From CAZYYO01 sp964650965 (GTDB lineage: Bacteria > Bacillota > Clostridia > Lachnospirales > Lachnospiraceae): a stretch of 24,487 bases of DNA. The DNA is taken from contig CAZYYO010000039.1 in the NCBI GenBank assembly GCA_964650965.1, forward strand, positions 1-24,487, in the 5' to 3' direction. Positions 6,546-14,598 of the stretch are shown here, piece by piece; within the stretch, counting starts at the first letter, position 1; each line of letters starts with the position of its first letter. The notes beneath the pieces are model-generated. The model did no database searches. It was not told the origin of the DNA and saw only the letters and a program-made list of their open reading frames with translations. A program made the position numbers and the translations under genes.

Positions 6546-7767
6546 TATTGAGGAAAATGATGTGAAATTCATACGATTGGCATTTTGTGATATTTTTGGA
6601 AATCAGAAGAATATATCTATCATGCCACAGGAATTAGAACGGGCATTTGACACAGGGGTGAATTTTGATTCCTTTTTGATATTTGGATATGACGATCCTA
6701 TTTATCAGGATTTATTTCTAAAGCCAGATCCTACCACATTAAATATTTTACCCTGGAGACCCCAACAGGGCAGAGTGCTACGATTCTATTGTGATGTAGT
6801 GCTTGCAGATGGAAGCCCTTATCCTTATGATGCAAGGAAGTTTCTTAAGGATACCTTGAAGGAATGCCGGGATAATGGATTTATGTGCCGTATGGGATTA
6901 AAGAGTGAATTTTATTTGTTTAAAACAGATGAAGATGGAAACCCAACAGAAACCCCTTGGGATAATGGTGGTTATTTTGATATTGCCCCTTTAGATAAAG
7001 GAGAAAATATTCGAAGAGAAATTTGCCTGTGTTTAGAGGAAATGGGAATTCAGCCAGAATCCTCACATCATGAGTCTGGTCCTGGACAAAATGAAATTGA
7101 TTTTAAAGCCAGTGATGCATTAAGTACAGCAGATCATTTTATTACCTATAAGAATGTAGTTGCTGCCATTTCTTCTAGAAGTGGAGTCCATGCATCCTTT
7201 GAACCCAAGCCCATTAAGGGAGAAAGCGGCAATGGACTTCATATGAAGATTTCTCTGTATCGGGGCGGTGTAAATCTGGATGAAATAGAGCCGGAAACCA
7301 TGGAGCATTTTATCGCAGGAGTATTCCATCGGATGCAGGATATTACAGTATTTTTAAATCCAACGGTAGATTCCTATGATCGATTTGGACAAAAGGAAGC
7401 ACCAAAATATATTACCTGGTCCACCCAGAATCGTTCTCGACTGCTTCGGGTTCCGGTAGTACAGGGAAAACGTACAGGATTTATCCTTCGTTCCCCAGAT
7501 TCTGGCATTAACCCTTATCTGGCATTTGCCATGGTAATTCGTGCTGGACTTGAGGGTGTGAAGAATCAGGAAATGTTACCAGACCCGGTAAATAAAAGCA
7601 GCCGTCTGGTTTCTGATGAGGAAAAGAAAGCCTTTGACAAATTACCACAAAGCCTTGCAGAGGCATTGGAGCACGGCAGAAACAGTACATTTTTACAGGA
7701 AAATGAAATTTGTAAAGATATCTCCAATCGGTTCATGGAAGTTGTAGAGCAGGAGTTAATACAGTAA
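6511..7767 (+). CDS. Divergent type I glutamine synthetase homologue (glnA-like)
   Basis: The fold is GSI: an N-terminal beta-grasp region (about 1-95), then the catalytic domain with GPGQNEIDF (190-198), GNGLHMKIS (240-248), NRSRLLRVP and RSPDSGINPYLAFA. At 418 aa it is slightly short for GSI. Several residues that active GSI enzymes need look altered. The EPE/ExE element is KSE (131-133), so one metal-ligand Glu is Lys. The RIExRxPD motif is GFILRSPD, with Ile325 at the metal-ligand Glu. The DGSSIEGF-type loop is DSFLIFGY (53-60). Other ligands (Glu133, Glu188, Glu195, His244) remain. A damaged n2 metal site suggests weak or no synthetase activity, or a different role such as sensing. AGGAGG (6498-6503) supports the start. 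The ANTAR gene starts 30 bases downstream. The name glnA is withheld because of these changes. Confidence 0.88.
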   Translation: MAGYTVSEVLDFIEENDVKFIRLAFCDIFGNQKNISIMPQELERAFDTGVNFDSFLIFGYDDPIYQDLFLKPDPTTLNILPWRPQQGRVLRFYCDVVLADGSPYPYDARKFLKDTLKECRDNGFMCRMGLKSEFYLFKTDEDGNPTETPWDNGGYFDIAPLDKGENIRREICLCLEEMGIQPESSHHESGPGQNEIDFKASDALSTADHFITYKNVVAAISSRSGVHASFEPKPIKGESGNGLHMKISLYRGGVNLDEIEPETMEHFIAGVFHRMQDITVFLNPTVDSYDRFGQKEAPKYITWSTQNRSRLLRVPVVQGKRTGFILRSPDSGINPYLAFAMVIRAGLEGVKNQEMLPDPVNKSSRLVSDEEKKAFDKLPQSLAEALEHGRNSTFLQENEICKDISNRFMEVVEQELIQ

Positions 7768-7797
7768 CAACGAAAAACCAAGGATAAGGTGAAGAGA

Positions 7798-8364
7798 ATG
7801 GAAAGTGCCCTGATTGTATGTAGTTCATCCAAAGGGACCGACTTTTACCGAGATTTTCTTATACAGAATGGATGTCAGAATGTTTCCGTGGTAGGAAATG
7901 GAGATGAAGCCAGACGTCGTCTGGTGGAACAGGATTATGATATTTGTCTTGTAAATGCACCTTTACCTACAGAATCAGGAGAAGAATTATCCATAGACAT
8001 TGCAGAGAAAAATGTCTGTCAGGTAATCCTATTTGTGAAGGCTGAGGTAATGGAGGAAATAACGGAAAAGGTGGAAGACTTTGGTATCATTACAGTTTCA
8101 AAACCAATAAGCAGACAAATGTTCTGGAGTGCATTAAAGCTGGCCAAGGTGGCCCAGCGAAGAATTCGCATGGCACAAAAGGAGACACAGCGTCTGCAGC
8201 ATAAAATAGATGACCTAAAGCTGGTGTCAAAAGCAAAATGTGTTCTCATAGAATACGAGAACATGTCTGAGGAAGAAGCCCACAAATATATAGAAAAGCA
8301 TGCCATGGATGCCCGATTAACCCGCGTAGAAATTGCCCGGGAGATACTTGCATTATATGCTTAA
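7798..8364 (+). CDS. ANTAR-domain antitermination regulator with pseudo-receiver
   Basis: RNA-binding response-regulator-like protein of 188 aa, related to AmiR/NasT/EutV. The receiver-like domain covers about 1-120. At the phosphorylation site it has Asn53 (DICLVNAPLP) instead of Asp, although the later Lys-Pro (102-103) is kept, so it is probably not controlled by phosphorylation. A coiled-coil helix (about 118-145) leads into the three-helix ANTAR domain, with the signature AKCVLIEYENMSEEEAHKYIEKHAM...TRVEIAREIL. ANTAR proteins bind paired or single hexaloop hairpins and prevent formation of intrinsic terminators. Three such candidate targets lie in this window. The ATG at 7798 has AAGGTG six bases upstream; an in-frame GTG at 7789 has worse spacing. 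It is likely co-transcribed with the glnA-like gene, which could be its sensor partner (inference). Confidence 0.93.
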   Translation: MESALIVCSSSKGTDFYRDFLIQNGCQNVSVVGNGDEARRRLVEQDYDICLVNAPLPTESGEELSIDIAEKNVCQVILFVKAEVMEEITEKVEDFGIITVSKPISRQMFWSALKLAKVAQRRIRMAQKETQRLQHKIDDLKLVSKAKCVLIEYENMSEEEAHKYIEKHAMDARLTRVEIAREILALYA

Positions 8365-8456
8365 TAAAGTTTTATGGAATGATATCTTGAGCTGTAGTGA
8401 GAATATGTAGTTGGAATCTTGCTATGACTCATGTGTTTCCACCTATGTACCAAACG

Positions 8457-8634
8457 ATTTACTGTAATGTAAGCAGTTGGTGTTTGTATTTCCAAGCACC
8501 AACCTTGTAAAGGCGTCAGCACTTACTGAGTGGACCCACCGGGTACACGAAGTTAGTACTGCTACGCCTTTACCAGAGCGAAAGCGAGTTGGTGCGGGAA
8601 ATACAAACACCAACTGCGTAGACTTACCGCAAAA
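8457..8634 (-). repeat. Palindromic element, copy 2 (178 bp)
   Basis: Second copy of the element at 3952-4128, in the opposite orientation, between the ANTAR gene and pyrG. Stem II is again a perfect 20 bp (8474-8493 with 8597-8616) but differs from copy 1 at three paired positions, each compensated. Stem III (8508-8516 with 8564-8572) is a perfect 9 bp, with two further compensated differences. The outer stem (8457-8467 with 8624-8634) pairs better when read on the minus strand, which sets the strand given. The apical hairpin is GTGGACCC-ACC-GGGTACAC on the plus strand, unlike copy 1 in sequence. The element ends 22 bases before the pyrG ribosome binding site. Confidence 0.85.
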
Positions 8635-8668
8635 CAATTCAATGCATACAAGGAAAAAGGAGAAAAAG

Positions 8669-10276
8669 ATGATGACAAAATACGTATTTGTAACCGGAGG
8701 CGTTGTCTCTGGACTAGGAAAAGGAATTACAGCAGCTTCCCTGGGAAGATTACTGAAAATGCGAGGACTGAAGGTGGCAGCCCAAAAGCTGGACCCCTAT
8801 ATGAATGTGGACCCGGGAACCATGAGCCCCTATCAGCATGGGGAGGTCTTTGTAACAGATGATGGTGCAGAGACAGATCTGGATTTGGGACATTATGAGA
8901 GATTTATTGATGAAAGTCTTAATAAGTATTCCAATCTCACCAGTGGTAAGGTGTATTGGAACGTGTTAAATAGAGAGCGAAAGGGAGAATATCTGGGAGA
9001 GACCGTACAGGTGATTCCTCATATTACAGAAGAAATTAAGCATTTTATTTATATGGGAGCAGAAAGCTCTAAGGCAGATGTACTGATTACGGAAATTGGC
9101 GGTACCACAGGAGATATTGAAAGCCAGCCATTTTTGGAAGCTATCCGTCAGATTTCGCTGGAAAAGGGACCGGAAAACTGCCTGTTTATTCATGTAACCC
9201 TGGTGCCATATTTAAGTGGCTCTGATGAGCATAAATCCAAACCAACGCAGCATTCTGTGAAGGAATTACGCTCCCTGGGCATTTCGCCTAATATTATTGT
9301 AACCCGTGTAGACCGTCCACTGGAGGAAAGTATTAAGAATAAGATTTCCTTGTTCTGTAATGTGAAGAAGGACTGTGTGATTGAAAATAATACACTAAAC
9401 TGCCTGTACGAAGCTCCGCTGATGCTTCATAAATATGGACTGGACAATGTAGTGTGTCGTGAACTCCATATTGATGCCCCGGAACCGGAGATGAAGGATT
9501 GGGAAGCTATGGTTCGTGGAATAGAGACACGCTCTAAGACGGTAACCATAGCAATTGTAGGAAAATATGTTGCTTTGCATGACGCCTATTTGTCAGTAAG
9601 AGAAGCATTGTATCATGGTGGCTATGCCAATGATTCTCATGTGGAGATTGCATGGATTGACAGTGAGAAGATTACTCGGGAAAATGTTGGAGATATTTTA
9701 AAGGGAGTAGATGGCATTCTGGTACCAGGAGGCTTTGGTGATCGAGGTGTAGAGGGGAAGGTCTTTGCCTGTGAATACGCCAGAGTAAATGATATTCCAT
9801 ATCTGGGCATCTGTCTTGGAATGCAGGTGGCTGTCATTGAGTATGGCAGAGATGTGTGTAATCTATTAGAAGCTAACAGTCGAGAATTTGATCCTAACGG
9901 CAAGGAGCTGGTAATTGACTTAATGGAAGAACAGCTGGCTGTACTTCGAAAGGGTGGCACCATGCGACTGGGAAGCTATCCATGCAAGGTTAAGGCGGAT
10001 ACCATGCTAGCTAAGGCTTATGGAGAAGAACTGATTCACGAAAGACATCGTCATAGATTTGAATTTAACAATGAATACCGACAGCTGATGGAGGATAAGG
10101 GCTTGACCATTTGTGGAACCAGTCCGGATGATTCCATTGTGGAGGCTGTAGAAATATCTCAGAATCGATTCCATGTGGGAGTACAGTTCCATCCGGAATT
10201 TAAGAGTCGCCCCAATAAACCCCATCCACTGTTTCGTGAGTTTATTAAGGCTAGCTTGGAAGGAAGAAAAGAGTAG
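8669..10276 (+). CDS. pyrG: CTP synthase
   Basis: Converts UTP, glutamine and ATP to CTP; last step of pyrimidine nucleotide synthesis, in the cytosol. The synthetase domain opens with KYVFVTGGVVSGLGKGI, a P-loop-like nucleotide site. The C-terminal class I glutamine amidotransferase has the nucleophile Cys382 in GICLGMQ and the FHPEF His/Glu pair near the end. At 535 aa the length is normal. The open frame extends upstream to 8477, but that part is the palindromic element. The start at 8669 (or the adjacent Met at 8672) is supported by AAGGAG at 8657-8662. I see no clear promoter between the ANTAR gene and pyrG, so transcription may come through or from the repeat. Glutamine use links it to the nitrogen genes upstream. 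Confidence 0.97.
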   Translation: MMTKYVFVTGGVVSGLGKGITAASLGRLLKMRGLKVAAQKLDPYMNVDPGTMSPYQHGEVFVTDDGAETDLDLGHYERFIDESLNKYSNLTSGKVYWNVLNRERKGEYLGETVQVIPHITEEIKHFIYMGAESSKADVLITEIGGTTGDIESQPFLEAIRQISLEKGPENCLFIHVTLVPYLSGSDEHKSKPTQHSVKELRSLGISPNIIVTRVDRPLEESIKNKISLFCNVKKDCVIENNTLNCLYEAPLMLHKYGLDNVVCRELHIDAPEPEMKDWEAMVRGIETRSKTVTIAIVGKYVALHDAYLSVREALYHGGYANDSHVEIAWIDSEKITRENVGDILKGVDGILVPGGFGDRGVEGKVFACEYARVNDIPYLGICLGMQVAVIEYGRDVCNLLEANSREFDPNGKELVIDLMEEQLAVLRKGGTMRLGSYPCKVKADTMLAKAYGEELIHERHRHRFEFNNEYRQLMEDKGLTICGTSPDDSIVEAVEISQNRFHVGVQFHPEFKSRPNKPHPLFREFIKASLEGRKE

Positions 10277-10292
10277 AGAAGAAAAGAATGAA

Positions 10293-10339
10293 ATGACCTT
10301 GCTACGTTTGATGAATAACATCAAACGTAGCAAGGTCAT
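10293..10339. terminator. Bidirectional terminator between pyrG and the DUF1846 gene
   Basis: A perfect 21-bp stem (10293-10313 with 10319-10339) closes a five-base loop AATAA. It is followed by TTATTAT on the plus strand and by a T/C-rich tract on the minus strand. It lies between two convergent genes. The U tract is modest, but the stem is exceptionally stable. Confidence 0.8.
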
Positions 10340-10372
10340 TATTATGGTGGGGCAATATTTTACAGGGGTATC

Positions 10373-11857
10373 TTACGCCTTATGGTAACCGCTCTGCACC
10401 TCATATTTTGGTTCACAGGTAAGATGCACACCCAGCTTGCGGAAAATCTGTTCATCCACAGAGGACAGAAGAACAGAGGAATGAACCTCTAATCCCTTCA
10501 GTGCAGATAATTTTTCCAGGGCACGGTGGGCATTTTCATCATTGGCAGCGCTGATGGATAAAGCAGTGAGAACTTCGTCGCTGTGAAGTCTTGGATTCTG
10601 GCTACCCAGATACTGGGTTTTTAATCTGGTAATTGGCTGTAATGCTTCCGGAGAAATCAGATGAACATCATGGTCAATTCCACTCATTTCCTTTAAGGCA
10701 TTTAAAATGGCAGCAGCAGAGGGTCCTAACAAATCGGTGGTCTTTCCTGTAATCAGGGTACCATTATCTAATTCAATGGCAACGGCTGGATGACCGGTTG
10801 CTTCTTCTCTTGCAAGGGCAGCACCTACCACAGCGCGATTATCTGTAGTAACGGAAGCCTGCTTCAGTAGCAGCTCTAATTTATATAAAGCCTCTTTGGA
10901 GCCACTTCCTTTCTTTAAATTACACAGCTCGGTGTAGTATCTTCGGATAATTTCCTGACGGGAAGCCTCCTGGCATATGCTGTCATCACAGATACAGTTG
11001 CCGGCCATATTTACGCCCATGTCTGTAGGAGACTTATAAGGACATTCTCCGTAGATTTGTTCAAACATGGCTTTTAATACAGGATAGATTTCTACATCAC
11101 GGTTATAATTAATGGTAGTTTCCCCGTATGCTTCTAAATGGAAGGGGTCAATCATATTGACATCATTTAAATCAGCTGTCGCAGCTTCATATGCCAGATT
11201 CACCGGATGCTTCAGTGGAATATTCCAGATAGGGAAGGTCTCAAACTTGGCATAGCCAGCCTTTACCCCACGCTTATGCTCATGATACAGCTGGGACAGA
11301 CAGGTTGCCATCTTACCGCTTCCAGGTCCGGGCGCAGTGACAACCACCAGTGGACGGGAGGTCTCAATGTAATCATTTTGACCATAGCCCTCATCACTTA
11401 CAATGTATTCTACATTAGAAGGATAGCCTTCGATTTTATTTAAAATATAGGATTTAATCCCAGCATCAGATAACCGCTTCCGAAATTCATCAGCAGCCGG
11501 TTCCCCGGAATACTGGGTAATGGTTACACTGCCAACATATAAACCGAATCCGGCAAATACATCCATAAGACGAAAAACATCTTCATCATAGGTGATGCCT
11601 AAATCACCACGTACCTTATTAGAAGCAATGGCACCGGCACTGATAACAATTACAATCTCTGCCTGATCCTTTAATTGAAGCAGCATGCGAAGCTTACTGT
11701 CTGGCTGAAATCCAGGAAGAACTCTAGAAGCATGGTAGTCATCAAAGAGCTTACCTCCAAATTCCAGATACAATTTATCACCAAATTGAGCAATTCGCTC
11801 TTTAATATGCTCCGATTGCATTTTCAGGTACTTGTCATTATCAAATCCGATTTCCAT
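10373..11857 (-). CDS. DUF1846 family protein
   Basis: A protein of 494 aa matching the conserved Firmicutes family DUF1846, from its opening (MEIGFDNDKYLKMQSEHIKERI), the segment VVTAPGPGSGKMATCLSQLYHEHKRG and the overall length. The GPGSGKMATC segment (roughly residues 190-200) resembles a phosphate-binding loop, which would fit a nucleotide- or phosphate-dependent enzyme, but the biochemical role is not established to my knowledge. The start at 11857 is preferred over the longer frame to 11899, because CTCCTT (11868-11873, read as AAGGAG on the minus strand) lies about ten bases upstream and the extension is low-complexity. It has its own strong promoter and shares a terminator with pyrG, so it is probably monocistronic. 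No clear functional link to its neighbours. Confidence 0.88.
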   Translation of the reverse strand: MEIGFDNDKYLKMQSEHIKERIAQFGDKLYLEFGGKLFDDYHASRVLPGFQPDSKLRMLLQLKDQAEIVIVISAGAIASNKVRGDLGITYDEDVFRLMDVFAGFGLYVGSVTITQYSGEPAADEFRKRLSDAGIKSYILNKIEGYPSNVEYIVSDEGYGQNDYIETSRPLVVVTAPGPGSGKMATCLSQLYHEHKRGVKAGYAKFETFPIWNIPLKHPVNLAYEAATADLNDVNMIDPFHLEAYGETTINYNRDVEIYPVLKAMFEQIYGECPYKSPTDMGVNMAGNCICDDSICQEASRQEIIRRYYTELCNLKKGSGSKEALYKLELLLKQASVTTDNRAVVGAALAREEATGHPAVAIELDNGTLITGKTTDLLGPSAAAILNALKEMSGIDHDVHLISPEALQPITRLKTQYLGSQNPRLHSDEVLTALSISAANDENAHRALEKLSALKGLEVHSSVLLSSVDEQIFRKLGVHLTCEPKYEVQSGYHKA

Positions 11858-11908
11858 GTTGTTTGTACTCCTTCTTTCTTTTGCATTTCCCATAATCATT
11901 AAAAAAAT

Positions 11909-11937
11909 AGTATAGCATTCAAAAAAACAGTTTTCAA
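11909..11937 (-). promoter_or_regulatory. Promoter of the DUF1846 gene
   Basis: On the minus strand TTGAAA (11937-11932) is followed after 17 bases by TATACT (11914-11909), with TG one base before the -10 box, an extended -10. It lies about 50 bases upstream of the start codon. Confidence 0.75.
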
Positions 11938-12030
11938 TATGTGAACTTCAGGAAACCTGATAAATATGAAAGAAAAATTAAGATTATTATGGAAATATAA
12001 AGATAAAATAAACAAAATAGTGGAAAGCGG

Positions 12031-12059
12031 TTGAAAAAACATACTATTTACATTATAAT
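12031..12059 (+). promoter_or_regulatory. Promoter of the purine permease gene
   Basis: TTGAAA (12031-12036), a 17-base spacer and a consensus TATAAT (12054-12059). Predicted start near 12066 gives a leader of about 70 bases. The spacing to the divergent DUF1846 promoter is roughly 95 bases. Confidence 0.85.
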
Positions 12060-12077
12060 TTCCTAGTTAGTAAATAT

Positions 12078-12124
12078 ATCTCACAAAGAGCTTGAGATCA
12101 TCATAGATGGTCTCTCATATTTTT
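12078..12124 (+). promoter_or_regulatory. Possible attenuator in the permease leader
   Basis: Two mutually exclusive hairpins are visible. ATCTCA (12078-12083) can pair with TGAGAT (12093-12098), with AAAGAG inside the loop. Alternatively GAGATCAT (12094-12101) pairs with ATGGTCTC (12107-12114), followed by TCATATTTTT. The T run starts several bases after the stem, so termination would be weak. The layout recalls the nitrogen leaders, but the loop is not a closed hexaloop. The length and sequence do not fit a purine riboswitch aptamer. Confidence 0.35.
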
Positions 12125-12137
12125 CAGGAGGGAAAAA

Positions 12138-13496
12138 ATGTTAGAAAAAATGTTCAAACTCAAAGAACACAATACCAACGTGAAGACGGAAGTCATTGCA
12201 GGTGTTACCACATTCATGACCATGGCTTACATTTTAGCAGTTAATCCAAACTTGCTGTCAGCTGCCGGTATGGATGCTACTGCAGTATTAATTGCAACCT
12301 GTCTTGCATCATTCGTTGGTACCTTAGCAATGGCATTACTTGCTAATTATCCATTTGCATTAGCACCAGGAATGGGATTAAATGCTTACTTTGCATTTAC
12401 CGTATGTGGAGCAATGGGATATGACTGGAGAGTTGCTTTAATGGCAGTATTTGTAGAGGGTCTGATTTTTATCGTGTTATCTCTTACAAATGTTCGTGAA
12501 GCAATCTTTAACGCAATTCCAAGTACCTTAAAGAAGGGCGTTAGTGCCGGTATCGGTTTATTTATCGCATTCATCGGTTTACAGGGTGCACATATCGTTG
12601 TTGATAACGAATCTACTTTATTATCCTATGTTGATTTTGTAGGTAACTGGCATACCCAGGGTATCTGTGCTGTCCTGGCATTAATTGGACTGATGATTAC
12701 TGTTGTATTATATGTAAAGGGAATGAAGGGCTCTATTCTTATTGGAATCCTTGCAACATGGGTTCTGGGAATGATTTGTCAGGCAGCTGGTATTTATACC
12801 GTTGATGCTGAAAATGGTTTCTATTCCTTATACCCAACCTTAGCTATGACAGATTTCTCTGCTATTGGTAAGACCTTTGGTCAGTGCTTCAATGCAGATT
12901 TCACAGGTGTTGGTGTATTTAACTTTATCGTTGTATTATTATCCTTCTTATTCGTTGATATGTTTGATACCATTGGAACCTTAATTGGTGTATCAGACAA
13001 GGCAGGATTCTTAGATAAGGATGAGAAGCTTCCTAGAATTAAGCAGGCACTTCTTGCCGATGCAGTTGCAACTTCAGTTGGTGCTGTATTTGGTACTTCT
13101 ACCACAACTACATATGTAGAAAGCTCTGCAGGTGTAGGTGCTGGTGCGAAAACAGGTCTTGCATCTGTTGTTACTGGTGTGTTATTCCTGTTGGCAATTT
13201 TCTTTGCACCAATCTTTACTGCAATTCCAGGATTTGCAACCGCTCCAGCTTTAATCTTCGTTGGATTCTTAATGGTATCTGCTATTGTTAAGGTTGATTT
13301 TGAAGATGTAACAGAGGCTGTTCCAGCATACTTATGCTTAATCGCTATGCCTTTAATGTATAGTATTGCTGAAGGTATTGCTATTGGAGTAATTTCTTAT
13401 GTTGTTATCAATTTAATCTGTGGTAAAGCTAAGAAGATTACCCCACTTATGTATATTCTTGCTGTATTATTCATTTGCAAATATATCTTCCTGTAA
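12138..13496 (+). CDS. NCS2-family purine permease (PbuG/AzgA type)
   Basis: Membrane transporter of 452 aa, probably importing guanine, hypoxanthine or adenine by proton symport. The start KTEVIAGVTTFMTMAYILAVNP is characteristic of the COG2252 (PbuG/AzgA) branch of NCS2. ALAPGMGLNAYFAF and the later DMFDTIGTLIGVSDKAGF and FGTSTTTTYVESSAGVGAGAKTGLASV are the conserved transport motifs. About a dozen hydrophobic segments are visible. AGGAGGG (12126-12132) lies five bases before the ATG. Codon choice is strongly biased to GTT, GCT, ACC and TTA, suggesting high expression. Exact substrate cannot be read from sequence. It has its own promoter and terminator, and purine import fits a nitrogen-salvage role. 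Confidence 0.92.
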   Translation: MLEKMFKLKEHNTNVKTEVIAGVTTFMTMAYILAVNPNLLSAAGMDATAVLIATCLASFVGTLAMALLANYPFALAPGMGLNAYFAFTVCGAMGYDWRVALMAVFVEGLIFIVLSLTNVREAIFNAIPSTLKKGVSAGIGLFIAFIGLQGAHIVVDNESTLLSYVDFVGNWHTQGICAVLALIGLMITVVLYVKGMKGSILIGILATWVLGMICQAAGIYTVDAENGFYSLYPTLAMTDFSAIGKTFGQCFNADFTGVGVFNFIVVLLSFLFVDMFDTIGTLIGVSDKAGFLDKDEKLPRIKQALLADAVATSVGAVFGTSTTTTYVESSAGVGAGAKTGLASVVTGVLFLLAIFFAPIFTAIPGFATAPALIFVGFLMVSAIVKVDFEDVTEAVPAYLCLIAMPLMYSIAEGIAIGVISYVVINLICGKAKKITPLMYILAVLFICKYIFL

Positions 13497-13562
13497 GATA
13501 AACACAGCATTTGATCATATCAGACTGGGAAATATATCATCAATTAAAAACGTAAGAGAAAG

Positions 13563-13597
13563 GAATCTGTCAGTGAAAATTGACAGGTTCTTTTTTT
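13563..13597 (+). terminator. Terminator after the purine permease
   Basis: GAATCTGTCA (13563-13572) pairs with TGACAGGTTC (13581-13590) with one G-T wobble around an eight-base loop, followed by seven T. Confidence 0.9.
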
Positions 13598-13713
13598 ATG
13601 AAATTTTTTATATTTACAAATAGAAATAACAGGTGTAATATTATCTAGTAATCGAAACTACATTAGAAAGAAATGATAACCACAAAAACAATACTGTACT
13701 ACCAAGGCAGATA

Positions 13714-13722
13714 TGCTATACT
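13714..13722 (+). promoter_or_regulatory. Extended -10 promoter for the dehydrogenase/acyltransferase operon
   Basis: TGCTATACT (13714-13722) is an extended -10 element. The -35 region (about 13694-13699, CTGTAC) is poor. The rest of 13598-13808 is A/T-rich and holds no other recognisable feature. Confidence 0.55.
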
Positions 13723-13808
13723 AAAAAAAGAAGTTCAAAAGTGGTAAAATATTAACACAATTGATACAAAGAAAGTGTAGAATAGAGATTATAAATAGGG
13801 AATATAAA

Positions 13809-14585
13809 ATGTATGCATTTATAACAGGCGCTAGTTCAGGAATCGGATTGGAAATTGCTAAAATCTTAGTGAAACAATATGATTTGATTTTAGTGGCAAG
13901 AGACGAGAAGAAGCTTGAGAGCACAAGAAGAATATTGCAAGAGATGAATCAGAAGCATAATATTATCTGTTATTCCTGTGATGTTTCCAATCGAGAGCAG
14001 TGCAGAAGATGCTTCGAAACATTTCAAGAAACAGACATTGAGATTGTTATCAATGGTGCAGGCTTTGGCGTTTATGGGGATTTTCTGGACACAAGCTGTC
14101 AGGCAGAACTAGATATGATTGATACCAATGTATGTGGAGCCCAGCTGATAATGAAATATTTCCTGAAGAAGCTGGTGCAACAGGGGCATGGATATTTTTT
14201 AAATATTGCAAGCTCTGCCGGATATATGCCGGGAGGCCCCAAGATGGCAGGATACTATGCCTCCAAAGCCTACCTCCTTAGCTTAACAAGAAGTGTTGCA
14301 CAGGAACTGAAAGACAGAGGCAGTCATGTATATCTTGGAGCCTTGTGCCCAGGACCGGTGAAGACGGCATTTAATTTACGGGCAGGTGTGGCAAATGATA
14401 TACAAGGAATATCGCCGCAACGATGCGGGGCATATGCCATAAAACAAATGTTTCGAAGGAAGCAGCTGATTATTCCAGGGTTTACCATTTGGTGGACATA
14501 CTTGGGTAGTAAGCTGGTGTCGGATTCTATTCTTCTTAAGATTGCAGGAAGAATACAGGCGAAAAAGGGTAACATTATTAAATAG
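13809..14585 (+). CDS. Short-chain dehydrogenase/reductase
   Basis: NAD(P)-dependent oxidoreductase of 258 aa with a Rossmann fold. TGASSGIG (6-13) is the nucleotide-binding motif, VINGAGFGVYGDF follows the NAG pattern, and the catalytic Tyr149/Lys153 stand in YYASK after NIASSAGY. The VARDEKKLE segment suggests a classical SDR of the YqjQ/DltE-like group; substrate unknown. The start at 13809 puts the cofactor motif at the usual position; an earlier in-frame start at 13761 adds an unlikely basic extension. The ribosome binding site is weak (AGGG at 13797-13800). The acyltransferase gene starts 13 bases downstream, so it may act on the same lipid or secondary product. Substrate not inferable. 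Confidence 0.9.
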   Translation: MYAFITGASSGIGLEIAKILVKQYDLILVARDEKKLESTRRILQEMNQKHNIICYSCDVSNREQCRRCFETFQETDIEIVINGAGFGVYGDFLDTSCQAELDMIDTNVCGAQLIMKYFLKKLVQQGHGYFLNIASSAGYMPGGPKMAGYYASKAYLLSLTRSVAQELKDRGSHVYLGALCPGPVKTAFNLRAGVANDIQGISPQRCGAYAIKQMFRRKQLIIPGFTIWWTYLGSKLVSDSILLKIAGRIQAKKGNIIK

Positions 14586-14598
14586 AGGTGTATAAGAG

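Noticed and set aside
8509..8514. A fourth AAAGGC sequence, inside palindromic element copy 2
   Set aside because: It lies within stem III and is paired there; the flanking bases cannot close a hexaloop and no terminator overlaps it. In copy 1 the equivalent bases are different.
8477..8668. N-terminal 64-residue extension of pyrG
   Set aside because: This part is the palindromic element read in frame. CTP synthases start at MTKYVFVTGG, and AAGGAG lies just upstream of that start.
12060..12137. Purine riboswitch before the permease
   Set aside because: The leader is too short and lacks the conserved junction and loop sequences of the purine aptamer.
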